Below are positions 19,656-29,809 of a stretch of 64,000 nt of DNA, piece by piece. The stretch covers positions 1-64,000 of the forward strand of contig JAFEBI010000015.1 of NCBI GenBank assembly GCA_018242725.1, written 5' to 3'. The notes beneath the pieces are model-generated. The model made no database searches and was not told the origin of the DNA. It worked only from the letters and a program-made list of their open reading frames with translations. The DNA comes from Nitrospira sp. (GTDB lineage Bacteria; Nitrospirota; Nitrospiria; Nitrospirales; Nitrospiraceae). The stretch's first letter is position 1. Every line of letters starts with the position of its first letter. Position numbers and translations under genes: made by a program.

Positions 19656-20682
19656 ACTCGACCTCCGGTTCCTCCCCGGTGGAAGACAGGATTTCGCCGA
19701 TCTGCCAACCTCGATCTCCCAGTACTGCCGCACGAGCCAGCACGCCGGATACTGCCTCAGGTGGAACCACGAGAATCAACCCGATGCCCATGTTGAACAC
19801 CCGGTACATCTCCTCACGTTCAATTCGTCCCAAGCGGCTCATCACGTCAAAAATCGGTGGCACCGACCAGGCCGTGCGCGTAATCCTCGCCCGTACACCC
19901 TTCGGAAACACACGTGGAAGATTCTCGGTAATCCCTCCTCCGGTAACATGTGCGATCCCTTTGACCGGAAAGTCTTGGATGAGAGTCAGAATCTGCTTCG
20001 CATAGATTCTCGTCGGCGCAAGCAGCACGTCGCCCAGAGGGCGATCAAGTTCAGGCACTCGATCTGCCATCGACAATTTCGCCTGATCGAACAACACTCG
20101 GCGCGCCAACGAATAGCCGTTGCTATGTAACCCCGAAGATGCCAATCCAATAACAATATCCCCTGGCCTGATTGTTTTGCCATCGACGATTTTTGACTTT
20201 TCGACGACACCTACGGCGAATCCGGCCAGGTCGTACTCCCCATCGGGGTAAAAGGACGGCATCTCGGCGGTTTCTCCCCCGATCAATGCACAACCGGCCT
20301 GACGGCAGCCTTCGGCGATACCAGCGACCACTTCTTGAGCCTTCGAGACGGATAACTTCCCGGTCGCAAAATAGTCCAAAAAGAACAGCGGTTCCGCCCC
20401 ACTCACCGCGATATCGTTCGCACACATCGCAACCAAATCGATGCCCACGGTATCGTGTTTGTCCATCATGAAAGCGATCTTGAGTTTGGTCCCAACTCCA
20501 TCCGTTCCGGAGACAAGGACAGGCTCTTTGTATTTGCTTGCTTGAAGGCCAAAGAGCCCACCGAAACCCCCTAAATCGGTCAGTACTTCTGGGCGAAACG
20601 TCGAACGAACAAGCGGCTTGATACGATCGACGAATTCATCACCCGCATCGATATCCACACCAGCATCCCGATAGGTTGTCAT
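19645..20682 (-). CDS. purM: Phosphoribosylformylglycinamidine cyclo-ligase
   Basis: PurM closes the imidazole ring to give AIR. The protein starts [18 protein letters not shown] and has [25 protein letters not shown] and [14 protein letters not shown], all typical. It is 345 residues from 20682, the family's usual length; a TTG 11 codons upstream is less likely. It is followed by purN with an 11-bp overlap. Confidence 0.95.
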   Translation of the reverse strand: MTTYRDAGVDIDAGDEFVDRIKPLVRSTFRPEVLTDLGGFGGLFGLQASKYKEPVLVSGTDGVGTKLKIAFMMDKHDTVGIDLVAMCANDIAVSGAEPLFFLDYFATGKLSVSKAQEVVAGIAEGCRQAGCALIGGETAEMPSFYPDGEYDLAGFAVGVVEKSKIVDGKTIRPGDIVIGLASSGLHSNGYSLARRVLFDQAKLSMADRVPELDRPLGDVLLAPTRIYAKQILTLIQDFPVKGIAHVTGGGITENLPRVFPKGVRARITRTAWSVPPIFDVMSRLGRIEREEMYRVFNMGIGLILVVPPEAVSGVLARAAVLGDRGWQIGEILSSTGEEPEVEYVE

Positions 20683-20858
20683 AATGGAGCCATTACATCG
20701 TTTATGGGAATTCAAATGGTATCAGCGACTAGGAGCCGCATCTTATCGGAGGGTACGCGAGAGGTCAACGCATGCAAACGAGATGACCGTCTAGTATTTC
20801 TCTACGATGTCGATCGTAAATCAGACATGGCATTCGTGAGAGATGTGTAATGAGCTTC

Positions 20859-22250
20859 CTACCCTTCCGGCCTCATCTCCACATCCAAAAGCTTGATCTT
20901 TCGGTGGAGATGGCTCCGCTCGATCTTGAGATCATCAGCCGTCCGTGAAATATTCCAATGGTGTTCTCGCAGCTTTCGACTGATGTACTCTTTTTCAAAG
21001 GCGTTCCTGGCATCGCGGAGCGAGTCATAGGACTTGCTCAAGAGCGGACTTGCTGGAGAGGTATTCGCCGAAATAACTCCGGTGGTTCGCCCTTGCAGGG
21101 AAAGCGTGGCCTGTGCGCCTTCAATGACGAATCCCGGCACCATGATCATGAGCCGCTCAATCAAATTTCGAAGCTCTCGGATATTTCCCGGCCAGTCGTA
21201 TTGCTGGAAGACGCCCATCGCCTCCGGAGAGACATCCTTCATCCGCAGACCTTGTTCTTCGGCATGCAACTTCATGAAATGTTGGACGAGCGCCGGAATA
21301 TCTTCTCGCCGCTCTCGTAATGGTGGGACCACTATGGGAACAACATTCAGGCGGTAATATAAATCTTCTCGGAACTGCCCCTTGCCGATCTCCTTTTCTA
21401 AGTCCTTATTGGATGCTGCCAACACCCGCACATCCACCTTCATCAGCTTCGTTCCACCGACACGCGTAAACTGCTGCTCTTGCAGGGCTCGCAAGACTTT
21501 GGCTTGCGTGCTGAGGCTCATGTCACCGATCTCATCGAGAAACAGCGTGCCACCGTTCGCCTGTTCAAACTGTCCCCGTTTCATGGAAATGGCACCCGTG
21601 AAGGAACCCTTCTCGTGGCCGAACAGCTCGCTCTCGATTAATGTTTCAGGAATGGCGGCGCAATTCACCGCCACAAAGGGATGATCCGATCTCGTACTAT
21701 GGAGATGGATCGCTCTGGCAACGAGCTCCTTTCCGGTTCCGTTCTCTCCCCCGATCAAGACCCGACTATTCGTGGGACCGGCTGTTTCAATAAGCTCTCG
21801 TAACCGTTGCATCACCGCAGACTGTCCGACCAGCTCAAATTTCCGCTCGACCTTACTCCGTAAGACCCGATTCTCCTGAGCCAAGCGATACTGTTCCAAC
21901 GCCTGTTTCACGCGAAACGTCACATTTTCCAGCGACAGCGGCTTCTCAATGTAGTCGTAGGCCCCCAGCTTGATCGCCTTCACCGCCGTTTCAATGGAGC
22001 CATGACCAGAAATCATCATCACCTGGGTGGTCGGCACAAACTCCTTCACCCGCCGGAGGGTTTCCAGACCATCCATCTCCGGCATCCAAATATCCAGGAT
22101 CGTAAGGTCCGGTGGATCTGTTCCATAGATCTTCAGCGCCTCAAGTCCATTGGCTGCGACAGCAACCTCATATCCTTCATCTTCAAGAATACTTCGCAGA
22201 GACGTCCGAATGGCCTCCTCATCATCTACGATCAGAATCGATGCTGACAT
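20859..22250 (-). CDS. ntrX: Sigma-54-dependent response regulator NtrX
   Basis: The 463-residue protein has a receiver domain (Asp53 in TILDIWMPEMDG), an AAA+ domain (Walker A GGENGTGKE near 168; the sigma-54 contact loop reads GSFTGA rather than GAFTGA), and a C-terminal Fis-type HTH ending in ISRTADDLKIERSHLHRKIK. It activates sigma-54 promoters when phosphorylated. It lies 80 bp downstream of the matching kinase gene. NtrX is favoured over NtrC by the paired NtrY-like kinase. Confidence 0.9.
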   Translation of the reverse strand: MSASILIVDDEEAIRTSLRSILEDEGYEVAVAANGLEALKIYGTDPPDLTILDIWMPEMDGLETLRRVKEFVPTTQVMMISGHGSIETAVKAIKLGAYDYIEKPLSLENVTFRVKQALEQYRLAQENRVLRSKVERKFELVGQSAVMQRLRELIETAGPTNSRVLIGGENGTGKELVARAIHLHSTRSDHPFVAVNCAAIPETLIESELFGHEKGSFTGAISMKRGQFEQANGGTLFLDEIGDMSLSTQAKVLRALQEQQFTRVGGTKLMKVDVRVLAASNKDLEKEIGKGQFREDLYYRLNVVPIVVPPLRERREDIPALVQHFMKLHAEEQGLRMKDVSPEAMGVFQQYDWPGNIRELRNLIERLMIMVPGFVIEGAQATLSLQGRTTGVISANTSPASPLLSKSYDSLRDARNAFEKEYISRKLREHHWNISRTADDLKIERSHLHRKIKLLDVEMRPEG

Positions 22251-22330
22251 CTACCCCCTCCAAGAAACATCGACAATCGGTCGGCGACCGCTCCCCATTT
22301 CAGCTGTCGGATGACCCCTTACCCATCGTG

Positions 22331-24664
22331 CTACACCGGGAGATCGAACTTAAACACGGCGCCTCTCGGCTGATTGTTACCGACCTGGATCTGCCCTTCG
22401 TGATCGGTGATGATTCGTCGAACGATCGCCAATCCCAATCCCGTTCCCGTTTTCTTGCGAGTAAAATAGGGCACAAACAGCTTGTCATGATCTTCCGGCG
22501 CAATACCGGGGCCTTCGTCGGCAACAGCTACCACCACGCGTCTGCGCTTGGTGTCGTATCGCGTGCCGACCCACAGTCTCCCTCGCTGGTTCATGGCCTG
22601 AACGGCATTGTCGAACAGATTGACGAACACCCGCCGCAGCTGCTCGCGATCAAAGTTTATGGGCGGCAACGCGTCATCCAACTCGATGACGAACTGGATA
22701 TCTTTTTGCGCCTCACGATACAACGTCACAACATCGCGAAGCACGTCGTGCAGCGACTGCCGAGTCATTTGTGGCGCGGGAAGACGGGCGAACTTTGAAA
22801 ACTCGTCCAACATCTGTTTGAGACTGCCGACTTCGTTGATGATGACGTTCGTGGCGTCATCAAAGACTCGGTCGAGATCGGGAGATTTCTCGAAGAACTT
22901 CTTACGCAACCGCTGGGCCGACAATTGAATCGGCGTAAGCGGATTCTTAATTTCATGCGCGACCCGCTTGGCCACCTCCTGCCAGGCCGCAACTTTCTGC
23001 GCCTTGATCAACTCCGTCAGATCTTCGAACACCAGCACAAATCCTAGATCTTTGCTGGCCTCGTCCCGCATCCGAGAACCTTTCAAGCCGATCGTGAGTA
23101 ACTTGCCCTGGATATCCAGTTGGCCTTCCAAATCAAAGTCATCGCGCTCATCACTCAACATACGGACATAGGCCGTCTGAAACAAGTCCAGCCCGAATTC
23201 CTTGAAGACATTGTTGGCCGGTCGCCCTCTCAACTGATCCCCGGCAAGGCCCAAGATGCGCTCAGCCGAAGGATTGAAGGTGGTGATCACCCCATTCCGA
23301 TCGATCGACAACAGACCGGCGGCAATCGTATCGACTACCGTTTCAATGTAGGCACGGCGGCGATCCAGCTCGACATTGGTATGACGCAGCGTCAGGTTGG
23401 TCTCCTCCAACTTGGACTTGCTCCCCTGGAGATCCTGGGTCATGCGATTGAACGACGCAATCAAGGTCCCGATTTCATCAGTGGCTTTGGCATCAATTTG
23501 CACGGTCAGATCCCCATGGGCCACTGCCTCGGTGGCTTCCGCCAAGCGTTGAATCGGCACGGTGATGCCACGGGCCACATAAAACCCGAACCACGTGGCG
23601 CTGAAGAGAATCAAGACCGTCACCACCGCCACAAACAGATAGGCCCCGGCCTTGATCGGATTTTTCATCGCCTTAATCTGTTTATACTCCGTATATTGTC
23701 GGCCGATCCCCTCCATCTTGGTCAACAACGACTCCGGGACGTACGTCTCCACGACCACGACGCCTTCAATTTCGCCACGCCGGCTCGCGGACACCACCGG
23801 AATCGCGGCACGAACCAACCTCCCGGTTTTCGCCTCCTGAACCGAGGTAAACTCCTGCTTGCCGTTAATGACTTGTAAGACCAACTGACTGATCGGCAAA
23901 TCCAAGACTCCGGGTGGAACCTCGGCATCCAAGGCTTTAGTCAAGGTCTCCATCCTATTTGAAAACACCTCGATCCCGGCCACCCCGTATTCCATACGCT
24001 TTCTCGCCATGGCCGCAATCAAGAGGTCTCGCTGGACCGGCGTCAGCAAATCCTCCCGAAACAATTCCTGGGAGATCGCCCGAGCACTGTTCACCGCCAG
24101 CGCGACGTGCCCCGCATGCTGCATCCGAGCCACTTCATAGGAGTCTTTCATCACCTTTTCGATCTGTTCGCTGAACCAGACTTCGACGGCTTTGTTCACC
24201 AATCCGCTCGCCACGATGGCCAACAAGACGGTTGGAATCAACGAAAACCCGATAAACGCCGCGATCAGTTTTGTGCGGAACCCCGCGCCAACCAGTCGAT
24301 GCCGGCGCTCGAAATAAGCTTTGATCAAATTCCGGGACAGCAGGAGAACTAGGACCACGAAGCCGATCAGGTCCAAATTGACCAAGAGCAGCACCAGAGC
24401 GTAGCTGGTCGTTGGAAGGAACGAGCCTGTCTCTTCGCTCCCTGGAGCCACCACTTGCGAGTAATACAGCGTCAGGGCGACGCAAGGGATCAAGAGGATG
24501 AGCACGATCCAGACAGGGCGGAGATGGCGTGGTTTCGTGTCAAATTTCCGTGAATGGTCAGGCAAGGACCGATGCATGCTCCGACTGAACACGATGGGTT
24601 GAACTTCCTCGACTTCTCCCGACGCTCGTCGAAATGTCCCGCTCGGATGATTCGGCTCAGGCAT
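22331..24664 (-). CDS. ntrY: NtrY-type sensor histidine kinase
   Basis: This protein of about 777 residues has several N-terminal membrane helices, a periplasmic or exoplasmic segment, a further helix, a HAMP domain (ITVPIQRLAEATEAV), a PAS domain (DTIAAGLLSIDRNGVITTFN), HisKA with AKRVAHEIKNPLTPIQ, and an HATPase with [12 protein letters not shown]. This order matches NtrY. It should phosphorylate the downstream NtrX. The start at 24664 is chosen over one eight codons upstream; neither has a strong ribosome site. Confidence 0.9.
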   Translation of the reverse strand: MPEPNHPSGTFRRASGEVEEVQPIVFSRSMHRSLPDHSRKFDTKPRHLRPVWIVLILLIPCVALTLYYSQVVAPGSEETGSFLPTTSYALVLLLVNLDLIGFVVLVLLLSRNLIKAYFERRHRLVGAGFRTKLIAAFIGFSLIPTVLLAIVASGLVNKAVEVWFSEQIEKVMKDSYEVARMQHAGHVALAVNSARAISQELFREDLLTPVQRDLLIAAMARKRMEYGVAGIEVFSNRMETLTKALDAEVPPGVLDLPISQLVLQVINGKQEFTSVQEAKTGRLVRAAIPVVSASRRGEIEGVVVVETYVPESLLTKMEGIGRQYTEYKQIKAMKNPIKAGAYLFVAVVTVLILFSATWFGFYVARGITVPIQRLAEATEAVAHGDLTVQIDAKATDEIGTLIASFNRMTQDLQGSKSKLEETNLTLRHTNVELDRRRAYIETVVDTIAAGLLSIDRNGVITTFNPSAERILGLAGDQLRGRPANNVFKEFGLDLFQTAYVRMLSDERDDFDLEGQLDIQGKLLTIGLKGSRMRDEASKDLGFVLVFEDLTELIKAQKVAAWQEVAKRVAHEIKNPLTPIQLSAQRLRKKFFEKSPDLDRVFDDATNVIINEVGSLKQMLDEFSKFARLPAPQMTRQSLHDVLRDVVTLYREAQKDIQFVIELDDALPPINFDREQLRRVFVNLFDNAVQAMNQRGRLWVGTRYDTKRRRVVVAVADEGPGIAPEDHDKLFVPYFTRKKTGTGLGLAIVRRIITDHEGQIQVGNNQPRGAVFKFDLPV

Positions 24665-24804
24665 GCACGTGTCCTCTGACGCCCTCAAGACGGAGTAATA
24701 GGCATGGCTGTCACTATAGCCGACATACCGAGCAGTCTCAAAACCTACCGCACAAATAGCAGTGTCCGGAAACCGAGTCAGACAGCAAACCGTAAGATGG
24801 GAGA

Positions 24805-25197
24805 CTACTTAGGCGAAGCAAGCGTGACATACTTCATACGAAGGGCATAGAGCATGTCGCGCAGAACCGTCTGTTCGTCAAGGGTCAGATTACCTTTGGT
24901 CTTCTCTTCCAAGACGGACAAGAGATCGATGATTTCCTTGGCTTGCGGTAAGTTCACAGGCATCGCTGGCTGCTGAGGATCGAGCTGTTCCCCCATCAAC
25001 ATCAGGGACGATGAGCCCAGCGAGATCACGAAGGATGAAAATGTGACAGGCGGTATTGGAGCCGCTTGGGAAGGTTCAGGCGTGACGGCAGCAGCTGATT
25101 GAGATTCGTGAGTAGTTGGAGCCGCCGCAGGAGCAGCCTCCGCGCCTCCGCTCGCCCGTCGATCGCGAATCACAAACCCTTGTTCCTGTTCCGCCAT
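24805..25197 (-). CDS. DUF1844 protein
   Basis: This 130-residue protein has an Ala/Pro-rich N-terminal half (about 15-50) and a conserved C-terminal domain with TFSSFVISLGSSSLMLMGE and NLPQAKEIIDLLSVLEEKTKGNLT, which is the DUF1844 signature. Its function is unknown. It is upstream of ntrY on the same strand with a gap of about 140 bp. Confidence 0.85.
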   Translation of the reverse strand: MAEQEQGFVIRDRRASGGAEAAPAAAPTTHESQSAAAVTPEPSQAAPIPPVTFSSFVISLGSSSLMLMGEQLDPQQPAMPVNLPQAKEIIDLLSVLEEKTKGNLTLDEQTVLRDMLYALRMKYVTLASPK

Positions 25198-25233
25198 GGG
25201 ACTCTACCTCCACCGACATGAATAGTGCGGATA

Positions 25234-25246
25234 CCCTATCATAGGG
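25234..25246. promoter_or_regulatory. Short perfect palindrome upstream of DUF1844 gene
   Basis: CCCTAT-C-ATAGGG is a 13-bp inverted repeat 37 bp upstream of the DUF1844 start, in the region shared with the divergent mazG gene. It could be an operator. I know of no regulator for it. Confidence 0.3.
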
Positions 25247-25454
25247 GCTCATTGGTCGCAAGCCGTCGCATTGTTGCCGTAAAAACCCCACTGTCCAGGA
25301 TAGGCTCTGGACATGGATATATGAAATCGTATCATCACGAATCAATAAACAAACAATGCATATTCTCCTCCCAGGTGCATCCACCATCAAGTAACCAAAG
25401 TTACTCACCGACGCCATTGAAGCAATGGCCGTGCTCGGTATAGAGTGGCGAGCT

Positions 25455-26348
25455 ATGTCCGAACGATTTACCAAAGTGGTGGAAGTCATGGCGGCACTGC
25501 GCGCCGTGAACGGCTGTCCGTGGGATCGGAAACAGACTCACGAGTCGTTGAAGCCCTACCTACTCGAAGAAACGTACGAAGTCCTGGAAACGATCGATCA
25601 GCGTGATGCGCAGAAGCTCAAGGAAGAGTTGGGCGACGTGCTGCTACAGGTACTCTTCCACAGTCAGATCGCGGCAGAGGCCAAGTCCTTTACGGTCGAG
25701 GATGTCTTGGACACCCTGGCCACCAAACTCATCCGTCGGCACCCCCACGTCTTTGGCACAAGCGATCAAACGTCCGGCGTGACGAGCAGCGAACAGGTAT
25801 TGAGCCAATGGGAACAGATTAAGCAAGCCGAGCGTGAGGCGGCGGGAGCCAAGCAATCGGCGCTCGACGGGGTACCGAAGACCTTACCAGCGCTGTTGCG
25901 AGCTTATCAGGTTCAGGCGCGAGCAGCACGGGTGGGGTTTGATTGGCCCCACAACAGCACGGGGCTCCAGCAGGTCTTCGGCAAGATCACCGAAGAGGTT
26001 GACGAACTACGGGAAGCGCTCGCTCACGCGCAGCACCAGACCGAACCAGACACGGCACATCCACAATCAGGGGGACAGGACCAGATTGAAGCAGAACTAG
26101 GCGATATTCTCTTCTCGCTGGTCAACCTGGCTCGCTTCATCAAGGTCAATCCTGAAGAGGCCTTGCGCCGTGCGACAAATCGATTTATCGACCGCTTTCA
26201 ACTGGTGGAAGCAGGCGCCGCACAACAAGGCCGAGCATTAACCGAAATGACACTCGCAGAAATGGATGAGCTCTGGGAGGAGGCTAAGCGACGATTGCAT
26301 GATGCACAACTGAGCTCGCCCCAACAGCAGGGAGATCACACACCATGA
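25455..26348 (+). CDS. mazG: Nucleoside triphosphate pyrophosphohydrolase MazG
   Basis: MazG hydrolyses (d)NTPs to monophosphates and cleans the nucleotide pool. The 297-residue protein is a two-repeat MazG: first repeat with NGCPWDRKQTHESLKPYLLEE and EELGDVLLQVLFH, second with TEEVDELREAL and AELGDILFSLVNLARF. The EExxD-type metal ligands are present in both repeats. It overlaps the next gene by 4 bp. Confidence 0.94.
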   Translation: MSERFTKVVEVMAALRAVNGCPWDRKQTHESLKPYLLEETYEVLETIDQRDAQKLKEELGDVLLQVLFHSQIAAEAKSFTVEDVLDTLATKLIRRHPHVFGTSDQTSGVTSSEQVLSQWEQIKQAEREAAGAKQSALDGVPKTLPALLRAYQVQARAARVGFDWPHNSTGLQQVFGKITEEVDELREALAHAQHQTEPDTAHPQSGGQDQIEAELGDILFSLVNLARFIKVNPEEALRRATNRFIDRFQLVEAGAAQQGRALTEMTLAEMDELWEEAKRRLHDAQLSSPQQQGDHTP

Positions 26349-26962
26349 CCAATGATCAAGGACCGTACGAAGAAGGAAAACGGGCCGGAGCCCATCCACT
26401 CCTTGTTGTACTGGGTATTTTGCTCGGCCTGTGGTTGTTCGTCGCTTTGATCGTCCCCAGTTCGAAAAATAAGCAAGCTGCCGGTACCGAAGGTCCTACA
26501 GTTTCAGCGATTGAAGACCCGGAAGCGGCCCCAGTCATGTTCAAAGTCCAGACGACCATCGTAGATATGAACACGATCAGCCTGGTCGTCCCGCAACAGA
26601 CTACAGATAGCCAGATCGTCGCGCTTCTGAAACGCTTAAAGGAAGCACGTCTAGAGGGTTCCCTCGGCACACAGCTCCCGGCCACGACACCAGGCCATAA
26701 GCTGGGCGACCATGCCATTGCCGACATCTACATCTTTTCGGATAAGCAACTTGCGGAGCCTGATACCATCCGCACATTGGCACGGGGGGCGCACGCGCCA
26801 GGCACACTCTACCCGAACGCGATCCCGTTTGAGGTCGCGATGGAACAGGTCCGCGGTTACTACCGTATCGACCTGAACGATACTGCCAGCCCCGACAAAG
26901 GATCGCTGGGGTTCGCGGACGAATCCGGAGTGCACTCCAAACAGTACCGCAGAGTTTTTTGA
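26345..26962 (+). CDS. Unknown membrane-anchored protein
   Basis: I do not recognise this 205-residue protein. A single N-terminal membrane helix (about 18-37, LLVVLGILLGLWLFVALIV) would anchor a soluble domain outside the cytoplasm. The ATG overlaps the mazG stop (ATGA), so translation is coupled. No catalytic motif is evident. Confidence 0.75.
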   Translation: MTNDQGPYEEGKRAGAHPLLVVLGILLGLWLFVALIVPSSKNKQAAGTEGPTVSAIEDPEAAPVMFKVQTTIVDMNTISLVVPQQTTDSQIVALLKRLKEARLEGSLGTQLPATTPGHKLGDHAIADIYIFSDKQLAEPDTIRTLARGAHAPGTLYPNAIPFEVAMEQVRGYYRIDLNDTASPDKGSLGFADESGVHSKQYRRVF

Positions 26963-26999
26963 CCGAGAAGTGACGGACTCGCTAAGGCAATAAGACGGA

Positions 27000-27416
27000 T
27001 TACAGGCCGACGCGTTGCTTCACCTCTTCGCGAATCACGGCCTGTTCAGCTTGAAACCGTTCTTCAAGTTTTGCAAACAAATGAGCCAACGGCCCGACAA
27101 ACGGAGCCAGCATCACGTCGCGTCGTTCAAGAAAAAACCCTTCCGTCTCAGCAATTTGAATCTTCCACTCGGCAAGTTTTTTTGCCAAGAGGTTCTTCGT
27201 CATCAATTGCTGACCAGGTGAGCCGGTCACCACCCCAAGGAGCCTGCCCGTGAACACCTCCAGCTCATGCGGCAGAGAAATCTTCACCCGCACCCCATGC
27301 GGCGTCGGCCACGTCGACCGCTGAACAGCGTAATCGTACGAAAACACCTGCTCCCTCGGCTCACGAAATGGGCCGCTCACACTGATAATGGTGAGGCTAC
27401 TCTCGCTGGACGGCAT
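27000..27416 (-). CDS. Unknown protein
   Basis: I do not recognise this protein of about 138 residues (from an ATG at 27416, with AGGAG 10 bp upstream). It is soluble, beta-rich in the first half and with a charged helical tail (HLFAKLEERFQAEQAVIREE). A longer frame begins at 27494, but that N-terminus is Ser-rich and unlikely. It converges with the gene at 26345. Confidence 0.65.
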   Translation of the reverse strand: MPSSESSLTIISVSGPFREPREQVFSYDYAVQRSTWPTPHGVRVKISLPHELEVFTGRLLGVVTGSPGQQLMTKNLLAKKLAEWKIQIAETEGFFLERRDVMLAPFVGPLAHLFAKLEERFQAEQAVIREEVKQRVGL

Positions 27417-27614
27417 CGGCACAGCACTCCTGGGACATGAAGGGTCTGGAAAGGCAAACAGGCTACTATAAGAGCTTGCACTTCGCCTGGACAAGAGGCT
27501 ATTTTATTATTTTATAGAAGTAATTGAATCTCCCACTTCGTGGTGTTGCTGCGTGAGCAGGCCTTCCAAGGGTGGGTGCTCGCCACGATCAGCAGGGGCA
27601 TGGAGATCGAAGGC

Positions 27615-28520
27615 ATGTTTCAGCTTTCTGATCAGCAAAACGACGGCGAAAAAACCCCTCCATCGATTTCGAGCGTAGTCAGTAAAGCCTACCCCGGACT
27701 GGTCCTGGTCCCACCCAGTGATCGAACGATTTTACGACGCCGGATCGTGCGGGGCGCACTCGTTCTCATCGCCGTCATCTGGACGGTCTGGACATTTACA
27801 GCTCAACCTCCGGCCTCCGACACACCCTGCCACTCCGAAACCGGTCAATCAGGCACGGAGAATTCCCAACCAGCATGTGACACACCGCCATCCACCGCAG
27901 AAGTCGAGACACATTCAAGCGAGTTCAACCTGGCACAGGCCTCATCGGTTGCGACTCCGGTCGAAGCGTCACCTCTGCCGACCATCTCTCAGCCGGATCG
28001 GGAACAGCCTCAGCCTCCGTCCATGGTAGAACACCCGTCACCGCCACATACTGAACCGATCGAACCTCGCACAGAGCCACAGGTCCGACATTCAGACCAG
28101 GAGAAATCAGCAGTCGCCAGGCTACAGGAAAAGCCCGTCGTGAATCAGGAGAGTGACGCATACCTCGCAAGCCAAGGGGATCCCTTTGCCCAGTATCGCC
28201 TCGGACGCCGTTTTGCGCAGCAGGAAGGCCGACAAGCCCCTGAAGCCGTCAGTTGGTACAAGAAAGCCTTTCCCGGATTACATCGTCTCGCGGAGGCCGG
28301 AAACGGCCAAGCCATGTATGTGCTCGGCGTCATGTACGCCTATGGACGCGGGGTTGAACGAGATATCAGCCAAGCCCGGCGCTGGTTGGCTCGCGCCGTT
28401 GATCAGAAAATTACAGCCGCTCAACCGGTCCTCGCAAACCTGCCCCTCCCGGCTCGCCCTACCTCTAATCTACAGATTCACGCCGCTGAATCGGCCAAAC
28501 AGCGCAAACAACAGAATTAA
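27615..28520 (+). CDS. Membrane protein with Sel1 repeats
   Basis: This protein of about 301 residues has one membrane helix (about residues 45-62), a long Pro/Ser-rich linker, and C-terminal Sel1 repeats (FAQYRLGRRFAQQEG, QAMYVLGVMYAYGRGV). The Sel1 part likely faces the periplasm and binds partners. The start is uncertain: 27615 has GGAG about 9 bp upstream; 27600 and a GTG at 27540 are in frame. Confidence 0.7.
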   Translation: MFQLSDQQNDGEKTPPSISSVVSKAYPGLVLVPPSDRTILRRRIVRGALVLIAVIWTVWTFTAQPPASDTPCHSETGQSGTENSQPACDTPPSTAEVETHSSEFNLAQASSVATPVEASPLPTISQPDREQPQPPSMVEHPSPPHTEPIEPRTEPQVRHSDQEKSAVARLQEKPVVNQESDAYLASQGDPFAQYRLGRRFAQQEGRQAPEAVSWYKKAFPGLHRLAEAGNGQAMYVLGVMYAYGRGVERDISQARRWLARAVDQKITAAQPVLANLPLPARPTSNLQIHAAESAKQRKQQN

Positions 28521-28611
28521 AATATTGGGGCCGCACGAGCCGTGAGCTACATGATTCATCTCGCTGACAGACACTGCTGGCTTTGCTAACCACACTCTTC
28601 GTCTCGCTCGA

Positions 28612-28629
28612 AGCCGTTGTAACGGCTTT
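28612..28629. repeat. Inverted repeat downstream of Sel1 gene
   Basis: AAGCCGTT (28612-28619) and AACGGCTT (28622-28629) form an inverted repeat in the gap between the convergent genes at 27615 and 28689. It could be a weak terminator hairpin; no T-run of useful length follows. Confidence 0.35.
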
Positions 28630-28688
28630 GTCACTCACAGGGGCAAAAGTAGATAGGAAATCTCCTGTCCTTGGTATGTATCCGTCGG

Positions 28689-29753
28689 TTATTTTGTTTC
28701 ACTGAATTTCTTTTTATTGACAGTGAGCAAGTTCGGCGGTGGCCCAATCGGGTCAAAATTCTTTAACAACGGGACATTGTCTTTCTGAACCCACACCACA
28801 TCGTGATTGTACGAATCACGCAGGCCCCAACTACCTGTGAACGTCTTGCCGTCCGGGGTAAAGGTCCAGCACATATCCTCGCCGGCGGTGTTGATGGTAT
28901 CGCCAAGGTTCAGCGGCTCCTGCCACTCCCCTTTGGGGTTCTGATATGAAATCCACAGATCATGGCCTCCCCGCGATCCCATGTCCGGGCGCGTACTCGT
29001 GATGATGAGGCTTTTCCCATCTTTCGATAAGCCGGTCCAGTGCATATGGTCCCGGTAGGGAGAATTAAGACGAGGTCCCAAACTCTCAGGTTTCTGCCAC
29101 ACGCCGTCCTTCTTCTCAACTTTCCAAACGTCGCTGTCTTGGGTCACTCCCGGTTGCTGGTAGTTGAAATAGATGAGGCTGTCAGAGGCAATGATCGGGC
29201 AGTGCTCCTCGCCGGTGGGTGTATTGATGTGTGGAAGTTCAGGGACATCATTCCAGTTTCTAGCCGGTTGCCAAACACCGTTGATTTTCTGGGTCACGTA
29301 GAGATCGCCCGTCGAGAGATTGCCTGGTTCATACCTCGTGAAATAAATCACGTTGCCGTCATCCGAAAAACTCGGCTCCAACTCCCAGGCGGAGGTATTG
29401 ATATTCGGTCCCACGGTGGGATCAATGCCCGGTCCCAGATGAATCGGGGCTTGCCACTTGCCGTTCACGTTGTGGGACATCCAAATATCGAAATGGTAGG
29501 GAACCCCGGGTGAGGGAATGCTTCCGTTGCGCCCGGAGACAAAGATGGCCGTCTTACCGTCGGCGCTATAGGTAATCTCGATCTCGGATTCTGAAGAATT
29601 GATGGACTCCCCCATACTCTTCGAGAGCGCGGTCGTTCCTCCCCCGTGGCCGCTATGCATGTCCATGCCCGACATCGCATACGTTCCGACCGGCGTGAGG
29701 AGAAACGCGAACACGACTAAAACACGAGCCGGCCCCATGAGCTTGATGTGCAT
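28689..29753 (-). CDS. Secreted PD40-like beta-propeller protein
   Basis: The 354-residue protein has a signal peptide ending near TYA, then MSGMDMHSGHGGG, a Met/His-rich stretch. It continues with TolB/WD40-like PD40 blades such as EIEITYSADGKTAIFVSGRNG, EPSFSDDGNVIYFTRY and GLSKDGKSLIITSTRP. AAGGAGG lies about 5 bp before the ATG at 29753, which rejects an upstream start. A periplasmic propeller is inferred; the ligand is unknown. Confidence 0.75.
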   Translation of the reverse strand: MHIKLMGPARVLVVFAFLLTPVGTYAMSGMDMHSGHGGGTTALSKSMGESINSSESEIEITYSADGKTAIFVSGRNGSIPSPGVPYHFDIWMSHNVNGKWQAPIHLGPGIDPTVGPNINTSAWELEPSFSDDGNVIYFTRYEPGNLSTGDLYVTQKINGVWQPARNWNDVPELPHINTPTGEEHCPIIASDSLIYFNYQQPGVTQDSDVWKVEKKDGVWQKPESLGPRLNSPYRDHMHWTGLSKDGKSLIITSTRPDMGSRGGHDLWISYQNPKGEWQEPLNLGDTINTAGEDMCWTFTPDGKTFTGSWGLRDSYNHDVVWVQKDNVPLLKNFDPIGPPPNLLTVNKKKFSETK

Positions 29754-29809
29754 AACCACCTCCTTATTCCGAATGTTCATGTATCAGTCTCAACGGACAT
29801 GGTGTACGG

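Noticed and set aside
23120-23878. Long plus-strand open frame opposite ntrY
   Set aside because: Antisense to a strong kinase gene; no conserved motif.
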